This document shows positions 12,384-23,219 of a DNA stretch of 64,000 bases, one piece after another (the stretch's first letter is position 1; each line of letters begins with the position of its first letter). A model generated the notes under the pieces. That model was not told the origin of the DNA and searched no databases. It was given only the letters and a program-made list of their open reading frames with translations. This stretch comes from Epiperipatus broadwayi (lineage: Eukaryota > Onychophora > Udeonychophora > Euonychophora > Peripatidae), in NCBI GenBank assembly GCA_028023455.1, contig JAQFVV010012394.1, forward strand, positions 27,169,053-27,233,052, read 5' to 3'. The translations under genes and the position numbers were made by a program.

Positions 12384-12470
12384 ATACACCTAAACACATA
12401 TATGCCGAAAAGATAAATAATCACCAATATACGTATTTCATGCTAAACCAGCAATCATCAGTTGGTCCAG
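12384..12470 (-). ncRNA. hammerhead-ribozyme-like motif (family A, left arm)
   Basis: On the minus strand, in type I order: GGACCAA (stem I), CUGAUGA, stem II UGCU/AGCA closed by GGUUU, GAAA, stem III AUACGUAUAU pairing with AUAUAUGUGU across about 23 bases, GUU at the expected cleavage position, then UAGGU for the other strand of stem I. Weak points are a U-U mismatch at the base of stem II, an A-A mismatch in stem I and G-U pairs in stem III. It may be a decayed ribozyme. Confidence 0.45.
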
Positions 12471-13188
12471 ACTATCATCTTCACACACATATATAGTATA
12501 AGTGCTCAGATATATATTAAGATAGACTATCCTCATAGTTTAACGGACAGGCTTCAATCCACTCCGACTCTTCAACTGTCCATCCAATTGAAAATCTGAT
12601 GATGGAATGCTCAAAGGCCACCCTGAGGCCGAGATTATTGTCACACCCATGTTGACCTAAGGTCAATCTGAACCCCACATGTACAGGACATAATCCATTT
12701 AATACATATGCAAGGATGGGCAGACATCTCTATAATGTAATAACTGAAACATATATTGGTGATTATTTATCTTTTCGGCATATATGTGTTTTGGTGTATC
12801 GGTGTTATTAGATAGAGTGGAGAGAGGTGGGTGGTGTGAAGGTCTGTGCTCATATACCCTATATTACATATATATAGCCACAGGTATATAACAAGCCTGT
12901 GTTTCAGTTATTACATTATAGAGATGTCTGCCCATCCTTGCATATGTATTAAATGGATTATGTCCTGTACATGTGGGGTTCAGATTGACCTTAGGTCAAC
13001 ATGGGTGTGACAATAATCTCAGCCTCAGGGTGGCCTTTGAGCATTCCATCATCAGATTTTCAATTGGATGGACGGTTGAAGAGTTGGAGTGTGGAGTGGA
13101 TTGAAGCCTGTCCGTTAAACTATGAGGATAGTCTATCTTAATATATATCTGTGCACTTATACTATATATGTGTGTGAAGATGATAGTC

Positions 13189-13276
13189 TGGACCAACTGA
13201 TGATTGCTGGTTTAGCATGAAATACATATATTGGTGATTATTTATCTTTTCGGCATATATGTGTTTAGGTGTATCG
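13189..13276 (+). ncRNA. hammerhead-ribozyme-like motif (family A, right arm)
   Basis: CUGAUGA at 13,197-13,203 and GAAA at 13,219-13,222. Stem II is UGCU/AGCA. Stem III AUACAUAUAU pairs with AUAUAUGUGU (one G-U). A GUU triplet comes next, then UAGGU facing ACCAA. It has the same defects in stems I and II as the left-arm copy. The direct repeat at 12,754-12,800 keeps a perfect UUGGU strand but has lost the CUGAUGA half. Confidence 0.5.
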
Positions 13277-13599
13277 GTGTTATTAGATAGAGTGGAGAGA
13301 GGTGGGTGGTGTGAAGGTCTGTGCTCATATACCCTATATTAAATATATATATATGTAAATATGCTTTATGTTAAACAAATTTTTTTATAAGTATTAGTTA
13401 TAAAAGATATATTATTTGGATTCATTCATCTGTAATAAATAGGGCTAATAATTAGCTAATATGTTGACTGGTTTACTCCTGCGAACCACATTCAATTGTT
13501 GATCCAATAAAGTGTCAAAGTGAACCTTATAGAAAATCAACAATTGTTTTAATTAATGTTAATGGGCTATAGAAATTTCTCCAAATGGGAAGTAACATG

Positions 13600-13740
13600 T
13601 TTTTTATTATAGTTTGATCTGTTAAGAATTTTGGCTTCTGATTTTTCTCTATTACATCTGTGGTAAGATCCTGGTGTTAGAAGAATCTGTATTGTGACTA
13701 GTATTCATAAATAGAGAGAACTGATGATTATCAATGTTAC
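13600..13740 (+). pseudogene. short inverted copy of the 14.5-kb coding fragment
   Basis: Contains GGTGTTAGAAGAATCTGTAT and on, encoding RRICIVTSIHK. This resembles RKIYIVTSIQN read from the minus strand at about 14,560-14,600, so the two segments are inverted relatives about 0.9 kb apart. Confidence 0.4.
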
Positions 13741-13799
13741 TACTATTGTGTAAGCATTTTTATTTAGTAGAATGATCTAATGATATTACTCATGTGGGT

Positions 13800-14720
13800 A
13801 CTTGTAATGGCAGCCCATATTTTGATAAATCTATAGTTTTAGGGGGCCCAAAAAAGATTTACAAAAAAATGCTTGCCAGGAAACGTATTTAATATTTACA
13901 TTTTATTTTTTATCACTATTATTTTTAAAAAAGAAATTATTGTGGAAAAATTAATTACAATATTTATAGTTTATTTATTTTGGATTAACTTAACAGCAAA
14001 ATGAAAAAAAGAAAGATAAATATAATATTTATACTTTATTCATGTCTGTAGCAAGCAATCATATTGTGACTGTTAATGCATACTTTTTGGGAAGACAAGA
14101 TCCAATACCTTTGGAAGTATTCCACTGCTTCATGTTCTGTGACAGGAAAGTGCCAAATTTTTATCATTATGACAATTTATAAAAAAAAAAAAACAAACAG
14201 GCTGACAAAAAGAAACTTGCTGAATTGAAACAAAGTACTACAATGTTAAGAGCATCTTGTCATTTCCAATGTTATAAGTAAAAAAAAAAAATTGAAATAA
14301 AGCTTCTTAATGAAATTTATCTGAATTTATTATATTTTTTAAATGTAACAATCGATTTATTAATTTTGTTTTAATTTAAAAGTTAACACATCTTTGGTAG
14401 ATTGTACGCCCTTGAAACTATATCCAAAATATAAGTTCCCATCTTGTTTTACTGGAAAAGTCACAAATAGCCTCATGTGCAATTTGTCTAACTTTTTGTG
14501 GGTATGATTAATCGTTATACCAGTACTTGAAGAGATAACCATTTTCCACTCACATTTTGGATACTGGTCACAATATAGATTTTTCTAATACCATTCTTCA
14601 GATATGACCTCATCGCTAAAGAGAGCTCCTCAAAGATGTCATCAAAATTCTTAAAAGACCAGACTGCATCAACAAATGTGATGTTTTATTCAAATTATTC
14701 TTCATTTAGAAAAAAATACT
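13800..14720 (-). pseudogene. unrecognised dispersed coding fragment, copy 1
   Basis: Minus-strand reading from about 14,695 gives AVWSFKNFDDIFEELSLAM and then YLKNGIRKIYIVTSIQN. One frame shift later (ORF 14,360-14,542) it gives RLFVTFPVKQDGNLYF, FKGVQSTKDVLTF and a stop. A second copy at 27,920-28,620 has the same layout and a related peptide (VSFQVNQEGTLYF), also broken. The shared 3' part is non-coding and begins near GCCCATATTTTGATAAATC. I do not recognise the protein. It could be a retrocopy family or part of an unclassified transposon. Confidence 0.4.
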
Positions 14721-16015
14721 AAAGTTCATTAATCAAAACAATTTTGTATCAGATTATTCACCTACTGTTCTTTTTACTGGTTGAACATTTAATCTTGTTC
14801 CATATGTTGTTTGTAGTTTTTCTCCAGTGTTTTCAAAGTAATATTTTTTATCCAGATGTCAAGTGCAATCCAGTTGAAAATTTAATAAAGTAGAACTATT
14901 AATCATGCACAAATGAACTAGGGTAATTTATCTTTTATATTCAATATTTATTTTAAAAAATTTTTTGATAATGAGAAGATTGATTGATTGCTTGAAAAAA
15001 AAGTCAAATTAATATTCTAGGAATAATAAACATCATTATTAATATCCTATTTATTATATACAAATTTATTTGTGATAAAGAGATAATAAATGGTCCATGA
15101 ACTATAGTAATTTTTGATTGATATCAAGGAGTAGCATCGTAATTTAAAATATATTTTTGTTCATTCTGGGGGGAAAATCTTGCCTCAAATATACTATTGA
15201 TACATTATAGCAGCATGATATTTTTATTAGTCATTATAAGGATAATATATATATATATGCACATACATGGATAGTCAATATTAATCCAAAATTACATTTT
15301 GAATTTTTATTTTATATCATAATTCATAAAACATTTTCTACATAATCTTTCCTCAGCTGAAATTATCTTTATTACTGATTGGTTTATAATATAACTAAAA
15401 TTGTGCGATAGTTAATTTCGTTAAAAAAAGAAGATATATTTGTTGATTTATCAGTGTTTGCATGTGCGTATATATATATCTTTGAAATTAGCGATTTTAA
15501 TTTAAGATTATTTATTTTGGAAAAAGAATGGGAGGAGGGAGCTTGCGTTTAACAAATGTAAACTTCTGGAAATGAATAAAATTTATTGTAGGTAATTCGA
15601 TTAAAGCAGTCTGAGAAAAAAATTTGAATAGCAGATTAATAAATTTATTCAAAATTTTCATTTGAAATTCTGATTTAAGGTTCATTTAGCCTAATTATAA
15701 AGAATGTTTGCATTTTAAATTTTATTATCGATTTCATCATTTGAAAAGAATGAAAGGGATTTAAGTTGGTTAACTTATGCATATGAATATTAAATTGGCC
15801 TTAAGAAAAAAATAAAAATACAGTTCGGGTAAATACTTTTTAGAAGAATAAATGAATAAAAATTAAACCAACAGAGGACTCAAATCATTTATTGACATGT
15901 TTTTTTTTTTTTTGTAAAAGTACTTCTGTTTATTTTCTCACCAACATCCTATATTGGTTTCAGCTTCCTTTTTTTTAAAAAAAACATATATATAATAGTT
16001 AAATTTCCCTGTGTA
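14720..16015. other. AT-rich DNA, no gene seen
   Basis: Poly-A/T runs and an ATATAT microsatellite near 15,250; nothing coding is supported. Confidence 0.5.
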
Positions 16016-16115
16016 TTTGATGTGGTAGTGAAGCAGCAGATTCTAAACTCTGAGGTCCATGGATCATGGCCCAACTCTGTCATTTCTGTGTTCGAATTTA
16101 AGACCCCCCCTCCCC
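16015..16115 (+). repeat. tRNA-derived SINE-like copy
   Basis: Contains GTGGTAGTGAAGCAGCAGAT (A-box-like) and GGTCCATGGATCATGGCCC (B-box-like region). The same block is found inverted at 21,555-21,650 and decayed at 25,780-25,930, so it is a dispersed SINE-like family. Confidence 0.5.
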
Positions 16116-16119
16116 AGGA

Positions 16120-17040
16120 GCAATACATCATTCTATTACTTTGAAATTTTTTATAGCTGATTTTTTTTAACTTTATATTACCACTGTTTTTATACATAGT
16201 TTTATTTCTTCTTATGTATTCTTCCTTTAAATCTGCTTGAAGAAAAATCCCCCCCCCTTTCCCCCACATTTTTTATTCTTTTATATTTCTAACATTTTCA
16301 ATATTTGTTGTTGGTATCTTGGGAAAACACTTTAAATATATGAGTTATGTAATAAACTTTCATATTTAATTTATACCTGATGCATAGCAATAACTAACAT
16401 GTCACATAGTAGCAATTAGTTCAGGTAGGTACATTTGTAAGCAAGGAGATGTAATATAATTATTCTTTATTTCATGTTTATCTGAGAAGTACTTACACTT
16501 TGTATTATAATAGAATATGACAGGCTTTGTGACAATATTTAATTGATTTTTTTTTTTAAAAATTTTATATATATTTTTAGTAAATATTGTTTATAGTTTC
16601 AATATTAATAATATGTAAATAAATAATTATATTTGTATATGTATAGAAAAAAATAAATAAATAGTCGAATAGTTAAAAATGCTTGGAGATCATATGATAC
16701 TAAAGCACTAGAAGTGATAGGGTGAGTTTTGATCCAGCTACTTTTAATCCTTGAATCCATCCCTCAGTGATTGCAAAATGCATAGATTAATCTGTAATTG
16801 TAATAATTTCAGTAGCATTTAAAAATAGTTTTGTTGATTTTTCGATATTTTTTGTAATGTTAGATGATACATCAGAATGGAATCGATTTCATAACAATCT
16901 CAAATTAAATAGGAAAGTTTGTGCATATGAATATATATGCATTCTTACTATATGTTATGTTTACAAATTTATAAAAATATTTCATGAAAAGCTAAATTAA
17001 TGCTTAAGCTACATCACTCTCAAGCAAGATAGAGACTGGT
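16120..17040. other. AT-rich DNA, no gene seen
   Basis: A minus-strand open frame (15,949-16,269) is mostly poly-C/poly-A coding and unsupported. A SINE-like scrap lies near 16,670-16,770 (GCTTGGAGATCATATGATAC). Confidence 0.4.
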
Positions 17041-17047
17041 TTCTATT

Positions 17048-17131
17048 TGCCTTTAACACCTTGTGGACGGATGTAATATTAAACATATCTGCCTTTAACA
17101 CCTTGTGGACGGATATAATATTAAACATATG
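17048..17131. repeat. 42-bp tandem duplication
   Basis: Two adjacent units starting TGCCTTTAACACCTTGTGGA, differing by one or two bases, at the edge of foldback copy A2. Confidence 0.85.
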
Positions 17132-17512
17132 ACCAAAGACGTGAAAAGGATTATGATCCCCAAGATGTACATTTCATGCTGAACTAGCATTCATCAGTTG
17201 ACTTAGATCACAATCTTTTACACATATCTTAATCATTGTTCAGTATATAGACAGCCAACTACTACAGTTTAATTGATGTGTCAAACTTACTGCTCTCACA
17301 ACTTTGATATAAGGTATGGCAGTAAATTTGAACATCAATTAAATTGTTGTAGTTTGGCTGTTTATATATAATAAACAATGATAAAAATAAGCATAAGAGA
17401 GTGTGATCTGGGCCAACTGATGAGTGCTGGTTCAACATTAAATGTGCATCTTGGGAATCATAATCTTTTCATGTTTTTGGTCATACAAGATGTTAAAAGT
17501 GGATAGAACTAA
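17092..17512. repeat. foldback family A, copy A2
   Basis: Imperfect inverted repeat of about 200-bp arms. Both arms hold a hammerhead-like core. The left arm on the minus strand has CUGAUGA (17,191-17,197), stem II AUGCU/AGCAU and GAAA (17,172-17,175). The right arm on plus has CUGAUGAG at 17,417 with a decayed GAAA (UUAAA). Stem III is weak in both. TTTGGTCATATG in the left arm could pair with GACCAA of the ancestral stem I. Confidence 0.65.
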
Positions 17513-17519
17513 TCCCTAC

Positions 17520-19850
17520 CTTTTGTGAGGATGGTGTAGTGAAAATTACACCACAGAAATATTCATTAAGTGGATAATTTCTAATCTAATGAATGATTAA
17601 TAAAAATTATTAAAGTGCTTAAACTGTTAGTTTTATTTTAAATGCTGTTTGTAAAGTTTTTCATTTAAAGGCTTGCTTTAATCTTTTGTAATATTAGCTG
17701 ATATGATACAAGAATGGAATTGAATTCATGACATTTGTAAGTTAAATAGTAAAGTTATGATTCATGTTCAAAGCTGTAGTTTTTACTAAGTGCTATGTTT
17801 ATAAATTTTGTAAAAATTCTTCATGAAAAGCCATACTAGTGACCGAAGCTATTCATTTTATTTTAAATGCTGTTTGCAAAGTTTTCTATCTAATATATAG
17901 ATTGCAGAATATACTGTTTTCAAATTTAGCTGCAATGTTGATCAACTAATCAAATATACCTTCACCAAATTGACCAAAGCAGTATACAAAATCGTGTCTT
18001 CATTCACACATTTCTGGTTTTTCTTGAATTTCTAAAAGCATTTCAATTCTCTTAAAGTATTATTGTGGTAATAGGATAAAATATTTCATGATAATTATTG
18101 CAGCCCTTTCTATTTTTTTTATTTTAAATTTTTCTAAAGTGGAGCAACAGAATCACCTTTAAGATCTGAAGTCCCAACTTTATATAATCCTAAAAAAAAA
18201 TGCTGTGGTTTTTGAAGCATAGGTTCCACAATCCTTATGGATGTTTTAAGATTTCAAAGAATTATTTAATGTCATTAAATGGACACACTAAAAAAAAGTA
18301 AAAGGCACATTTTTAAAATGTTGACCTTATATTATTATCTTTTCAGTTAATAAAATACCTCCTTTGATGATCCATATTTGATCAGTGCTAACAATACTAA
18401 ATTAAACACCTACTGGGAGTTTTTTTTTTAAGCAATCCACTGATTAAAATTATTTATTCATACTTATATATAATAAAAAAAAAACAGATTTTGTGTGTAT
18501 CTGCATATATATTTTGATAAATATTTACTTTTATCATAATGTAGACATACATGTTTGTGCTTAGATATATATGGAGTGTTTATGTCAAATAAAAAGGGAA
18601 ATAAATCAGGGATATGACAAACTCTTTCAACAAAGAATTTGATTAATTCAAAGAGTGAGGAATATTTTTTTGAATTTGAGACGAAGATTGGATGAGGGGC
18701 TTAATACTAATTTAAATTATTGTAATTTAATAAAAATGGGATTAATGTTAAAAATAATAAATTCATAAAATGACAAACCCCCCCCCTCCTACAAATCTCC
18801 CCACTCACAATCGTCATCGTTAGTCAGTTATTTTTTTTTCCAAGCTAAAAACACTGTTGGTATAAATTTGATTACAAAATAACATCAAGTGTTCATTATT
18901 AATATCAAATTAATATTTGACATTTTATTTCAAATTGTACCATTCATCAGTTCAAGAAATATTTAAAAAATAAAATATTTTATAAAACTACAAAATGCAC
19001 AATTATTTTTTCTTCAATGCAGTTTAATGTTCAAACAAGTGCAAATAATTGTGAATTATTAATGATTTGTTTATTTTTTTAAAATTATGAGTGTTTAGAT
19101 CTATTTATAAAAATGTAAAATTATTTATGAATTAATAATTTTAATTTAAAATTAAACTTTTTAAAAAAAAAAAAAAATTTATACTGTATATGCATTTTTT
19201 TTGTTTAAATTAAAAAAATTCTTTATGCACTAATACAAGTTTATTTTGTGCCAATATGGTAAAGTTAGTAAACTACAAAAAAAAAAAATGTGTTTTTAAC
19301 TTACTTTATTTTAAGTGAAGTTGAATTATTATTTTTTTATCTTATATGTTATAAAAGTTATTAGGAGAATGGCATGATTCTTTGTGCAGTGAGTGATATT
19401 AAGAGAAGACTTTTCAAAATTTGACTGCAATTTTTTGCAGAAAGATATTATAATGATTGGAAAAATTAAATTACAATTTGAAGATAGAATCTCCAACTTG
19501 TGCATGTCCAGGATTACTTATTTAAGAGTTAGAAATGTAATAATAATCTCATCTAAAAAAAAAAAAAGTTTAAATAAATTGTGACTGTAAAAAGAAAAGA
19601 AAAAAAAACTCTTCAAGTTTTATTTTTTAATTGATAATTAATTATAAAGTAAAAAAAAAAATTTACTCAGAAAAGTTAAAATATAAAGATCTTAATAAAC
19701 ATCATTTGGGATCTCTATGTATGTTTACAGATTTGCATGTAATATGAAAGAATTCTACGTCACTGCAATCTGGTCTTTTTGTTTAATAATTTTTCTAATT
19801 TTATTGGAAATAAGGAAGTTGTGGGATTAAATACAAAATGGTTCCTTGGA
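17520..19850. other. AT-rich DNA, no gene seen
   Basis: Poly-A/T tracts, a C9 run near 18,778, and a chance open frame at 19,393-19,584 with no supporting signal. Confidence 0.5.
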
Positions 19851-19857
19851 AACTACA

Positions 19858-20348
19858 GTGTAAATCAGTGATCTTCAACCCTTGGTCTGGGGCCCGGTAA
19901 TGAGTTTAAACTTTTAATTAATATAAACAATTTTTATTTATCTCATTTTTACCCAATTAAAAAAAAAATTAACAGAACGAAAACAAAATCTAGTCAATCA
20001 TACATAAATTAATTTGTTTTTTAGTTATCACAGATGTTTATGGGGGGGAGGGGGTAGAATTAAATTTTTTATTACTTTTTTAAAAAAATTCAAAATTAAA
20101 AAAAAAAAAGTTTTTTATTATACAAACTCCATATATATATAATTTCATCATCTATATTTAACGTTGTTTTGATCAGTTATAACAATTATGCTCATCTAAA
20201 GCTAAACAGTTTACATCTTTAAGAAAATTTATCTATAGATTTCTGCTGGTCCGCCAAACCTTATTCTTATTTTTGCCGGGCTGCGAAACTGTATCCTTAT
20301 TTTTACCGGTCCGCAGGTGTGAAATGGTTGAAGACCACTGGTGTAAAT
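19858..20348. mobile_element. hAT non-autonomous transposon with perfect 8-bp TSD
   Basis: Element 19,866-20,340 (475 bp) begins CAGTGATCTTCAACCC and ends GGTTGAAGACCACTG, the classic hAT terminal inverted repeat. It is flanked by identical 8-bp GTGTAAAT (19,858-19,865 and 20,341-20,348), the duplication length expected of hAT. GC-richer subterminal pieces (GGTCCGCCAAACC, GGTCCGCAGGTGTG) frame an AT-rich core with no coding capacity, so it needs a transposase in trans. Confidence 0.93.
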
Positions 20349-20349
20349 A

Positions 20350-21390
20350 ATATGATGAATGTTGTGGTCTAATATTGAAAGCCCTCCTTCCATCATTATT
20401 AATTAGCATATTTAATGATAGAGTGTGTAGGCATGTAATTCTATTTGATAGTATTACATGGGTAATTCAATTTTTTGACAATGTCTGATTATATAACTCT
20501 TTGTCCAGGCACAGCAATTACTGTAAATAAATCTTTGAATGAATTTCCATTTAAAACAATAGCATTTATGAATTAGTTACAATTTGAAATCCAAATGTAA
20601 AAATAAATAATATTAAATGACAATTTATTGGAACATTTTTTGAAGTGAAGGATATTAGCATCCAAAACATTATGATATTTGAAAATCAGTCTTTTAAAAG
20701 TTTCTGCCCCATGCTATTTTGAATTTTTAGACTAAAATTATATTATTGAAGTATGGATTTAAAATAAAAAAGAATGAATTGAGAATACAAGCATATGTGT
20801 GGCCTGCTGTTGGAGTCACTAAAAAAATAATCATGTTTTAATGTTAATTATTGTATTGGTGATTTGTGTTTTTTTTTTAAAAATAAAAACATATTCTTTC
20901 CTTGCTAATATGAAGCTTTATATTGACAGCTAAAAATAATTAAATAACTAATATATCAAGAAATAATGTCATAAACCTACTGGCTAGCATTAATTTTATA
21001 TAATAATGATGACCTTTTGATCAACTTTGGAGGAATGATACAAAGATTCAGATAACTGCATTTTATAATATACATCCATTCTATTCACTCATTTAGATTT
21101 GATTAGAGGTATTCAATTTAATCTTTTATTTTGAAGCAATCATCCAATTTCAAATAAAAAAAAAAGGTGTTTCAAATAAAGGGTTAAGCACATTAATTTT
21201 AAGGCAGCTGGAACTTGCATTCTCAAAACTCCTTAAATAAGTACCCCTCCCCCCTCGCAATGGATCACATTTTTACAAATAAGAATATATGTTAACCAAT
21301 TGTAATTAAAATGTTTATATTAAAAAATCAATTATGTGTGAAATCAGTAAATATTTTTTTGAATCTATATATAGTATTTATCCAATATTG
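20350..21390. other. AT-rich DNA, no gene seen
   Basis: No coding or structured repeat recognised. Confidence 0.5.
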
Positions 21391-21397
21391 AAGAGCT

Positions 21398-21470
21398 TCA
21401 TGGTATAGTGAATGGTTAGCATATCGTTCTTATGTTCATGATTTGAGGTAAGTTTATATTTGGATGAATT
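21398..21470 (+). repeat. tRNA-like SINE scrap
   Basis: CATGGTATAGTGAATGGTTA with following GCATATCGTTC looks like a tRNA A-box region; the B-box part is decayed. A GAG/GTAAGT here mimics a splice donor by chance. Confidence 0.35.
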
Positions 21471-21554
21471 TTGAAATTATAAATAGGTTTGACCATCTAA
21501 TAAAAGTAAATAAATAAATAATGGAATGATTTATTGCTTAAAAATAATCGTAAA

Positions 21555-21650
21555 AGCTTGAGCACTGGAAGTAATTTGAGTGGAATTGCGATCCATGGAC
21601 CTTGAGTTTCAGAATCTGCCTACCTACCATTGCAATAAAACTCACAATGG
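21555..21650 (-). repeat. tRNA-derived SINE-like copy, inverted
   Basis: On the minus strand: ATGGTAGGTAGGCAGATTCT, then AAGGTCCATGGATCGCAATT, matching the family at 16,015. Confidence 0.55.
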
Positions 21651-22199
21651 CTATTTAATAATGATTAGCAAATGGGTATCCTCCTATTAATAGCTAAAGG
21701 ATAAAGATCCCAGGTTAACTTAGATTTGTCAGCTGAATGTCACTGCATTGATTAGAAAAATGAATATATGTATAATATGGCTTTGACTATTTGTCGGTTG
21801 ATGGCATATTCTGTGGGTGCCAAGCTTAATCTTATCTTTATCTCATTTCTCTATTAATTTGCAAGCATTTATTTTTGCGATAATTATATTCAGTTTTGCT
21901 GATTGTTTTTTTTTTTTAAATTTCATCTTCTTGCTTGAACACATTCTTCTTGAATGTCCAATGTACACATTCAAATGGTACCATTTATGAATGTTAATCA
22001 GTTTTTTTTGTAAACATAAAAACCTTCCATTAGAAAATCATTTCACGATTTTTGCTAAAGTGCCAACCTTTTAATTTTTTGTTCTCTTTGTGTAATGAGG
22101 AAAAAGCTTATTGTTTGCTTTTGGTTTAATTAGTTTTTCGTCTAATATTTATAGTCCCAGATGTATGATAATGTTTGAAATTATGCTAGTTGTCCACCA

Positions 22200-23215
22200 A
22201 AATTTATTTCTATTATACAGCTTTTGGATGATAGAATGGGAGGAAATGTTATTACTACAGCATGAAAAATCAGACATTTGAAATGACAACTGATGTTAAA
22301 CTAGAGATCTGTACATGCTCTGACCTTATTTTCAGTATTTATGATGATGGGCTTTAGAATTGGATCAAGATGTAATATGGGATTGGTGATTGGAATTTGA
22401 ATTTATTAAAAGCAAAAGTAAGAACTTCATTTTTTTTTGGGGGGGGGGGATTCTGGATTTATAGTATGCTGATGATTGTGCTATTTTTACCAATTCAAAA
22501 GATGATTTATAAAATTTACTTTATGTTTGAATATAAAATGGTTTAATAATTAATATTCAAAATACTCAAACGTTCTTTATCATCCAATGACAAATGGAAA
22601 TTCCTCAGCCACCCTCTCCAATGTGCTCCTATTGCTTCAGAGTATTTCATCACCCAGAAATAATTATTTCAACTAAATTAGCTGTAGTTATAATTTTACA
22701 TAATTTATTGTATTATAGGTGAAACTTGGATACCCCATTGATACAATCTTATTCTGTAACGTGATATCATAAGATCAATCAGTTTGTTTTTCAACTCGCT
22801 CGATGCAATATTATAGAATTCGCTATTATAAAATCAACATTAGATTGGACATGTAAAGCAAATGAACAATGCAAAACCTGAAAGAGTGTTTTATAGAAAA
22901 CTTGAGTATGGTTTTTATGAAAGAAGTAGATCCATCTACAATATAAGGATTATTTCAAAGACATTCGAAAGAAGTGCACTGCCAACTGTTTTCATTGGAA
23001 AGATATGGCAGATAATAGAATGCATTGGAGAATTACAATTAGACATGGTATTGAAGTATTGCAGAAAGAAAAGTTTTCTCCTGAAGAAATTGAAAGACTT
23101 TATTGTGAAATATCAAGCAAATAGAAAAATGGACTAGCATGTTCTACATGTAGTCGTATCTGTGTTTCACAGTTTGACTTGTATAATTGCAAAAGTAATT
23201 TTAAAGCCCACCCCC
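22200..23215 (+). pseudogene. CR1/L2-like LINE remnant
   Basis: Broken frames keep the order seen in this LINE group. LLDDRMGGNVIT lies near 22,225 and GFRIGSRCNMGLVIGI near 22,350. A decayed motif C (DDCAIFTNSKDDL) lies near 22,470; the Tyr before the two Asp is lost to a stop. The C-terminal part starts RMNNAKPERVFY (22,862) and runs through HWRITIRHGIEVLQKEKFS and EEIERLYCEIS. It ends in a zinc-knuckle-like tail CSTCSRICVSQFDLYNC near 23,200. A G11 run at 22,439-22,449 interrupts it. Many frameshifts and stops are present. Confidence 0.7.
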
Positions 23216-23219
23216 TCCC

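Larger units (their letters stand above)
12271..13350. repeat. foldback family A, copy A1, with tandem unit
   Basis: One unit lies inverted at 12,271-12,735. It is followed by a partial forward unit (about 12,737-12,914) and a full forward unit (about 12,905-13,345). The two forward segments repeat directly with a period of about 476 bp (the ATTGGTGATTATTTATC block at 12,754 and 13,230). Arms are very similar. Each full unit carries a hammerhead-like core (see 12,384 and 13,189). No protein is encoded. The open frame on the minus strand at 12,996-13,196 is incidental. Confidence 0.8.

Noticed and set aside
13660-13680. GTG/GTAAGATC as a plus-strand splice donor
   Set aside because: The related inverted copy at 14.6 kb reads through this position as continuous coding sequence.
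22862-23137. 91-codon frame as a separate gene
   Set aside because: It is the frameshifted C-terminal part of the LINE remnant at 22.2-23.2 kb.
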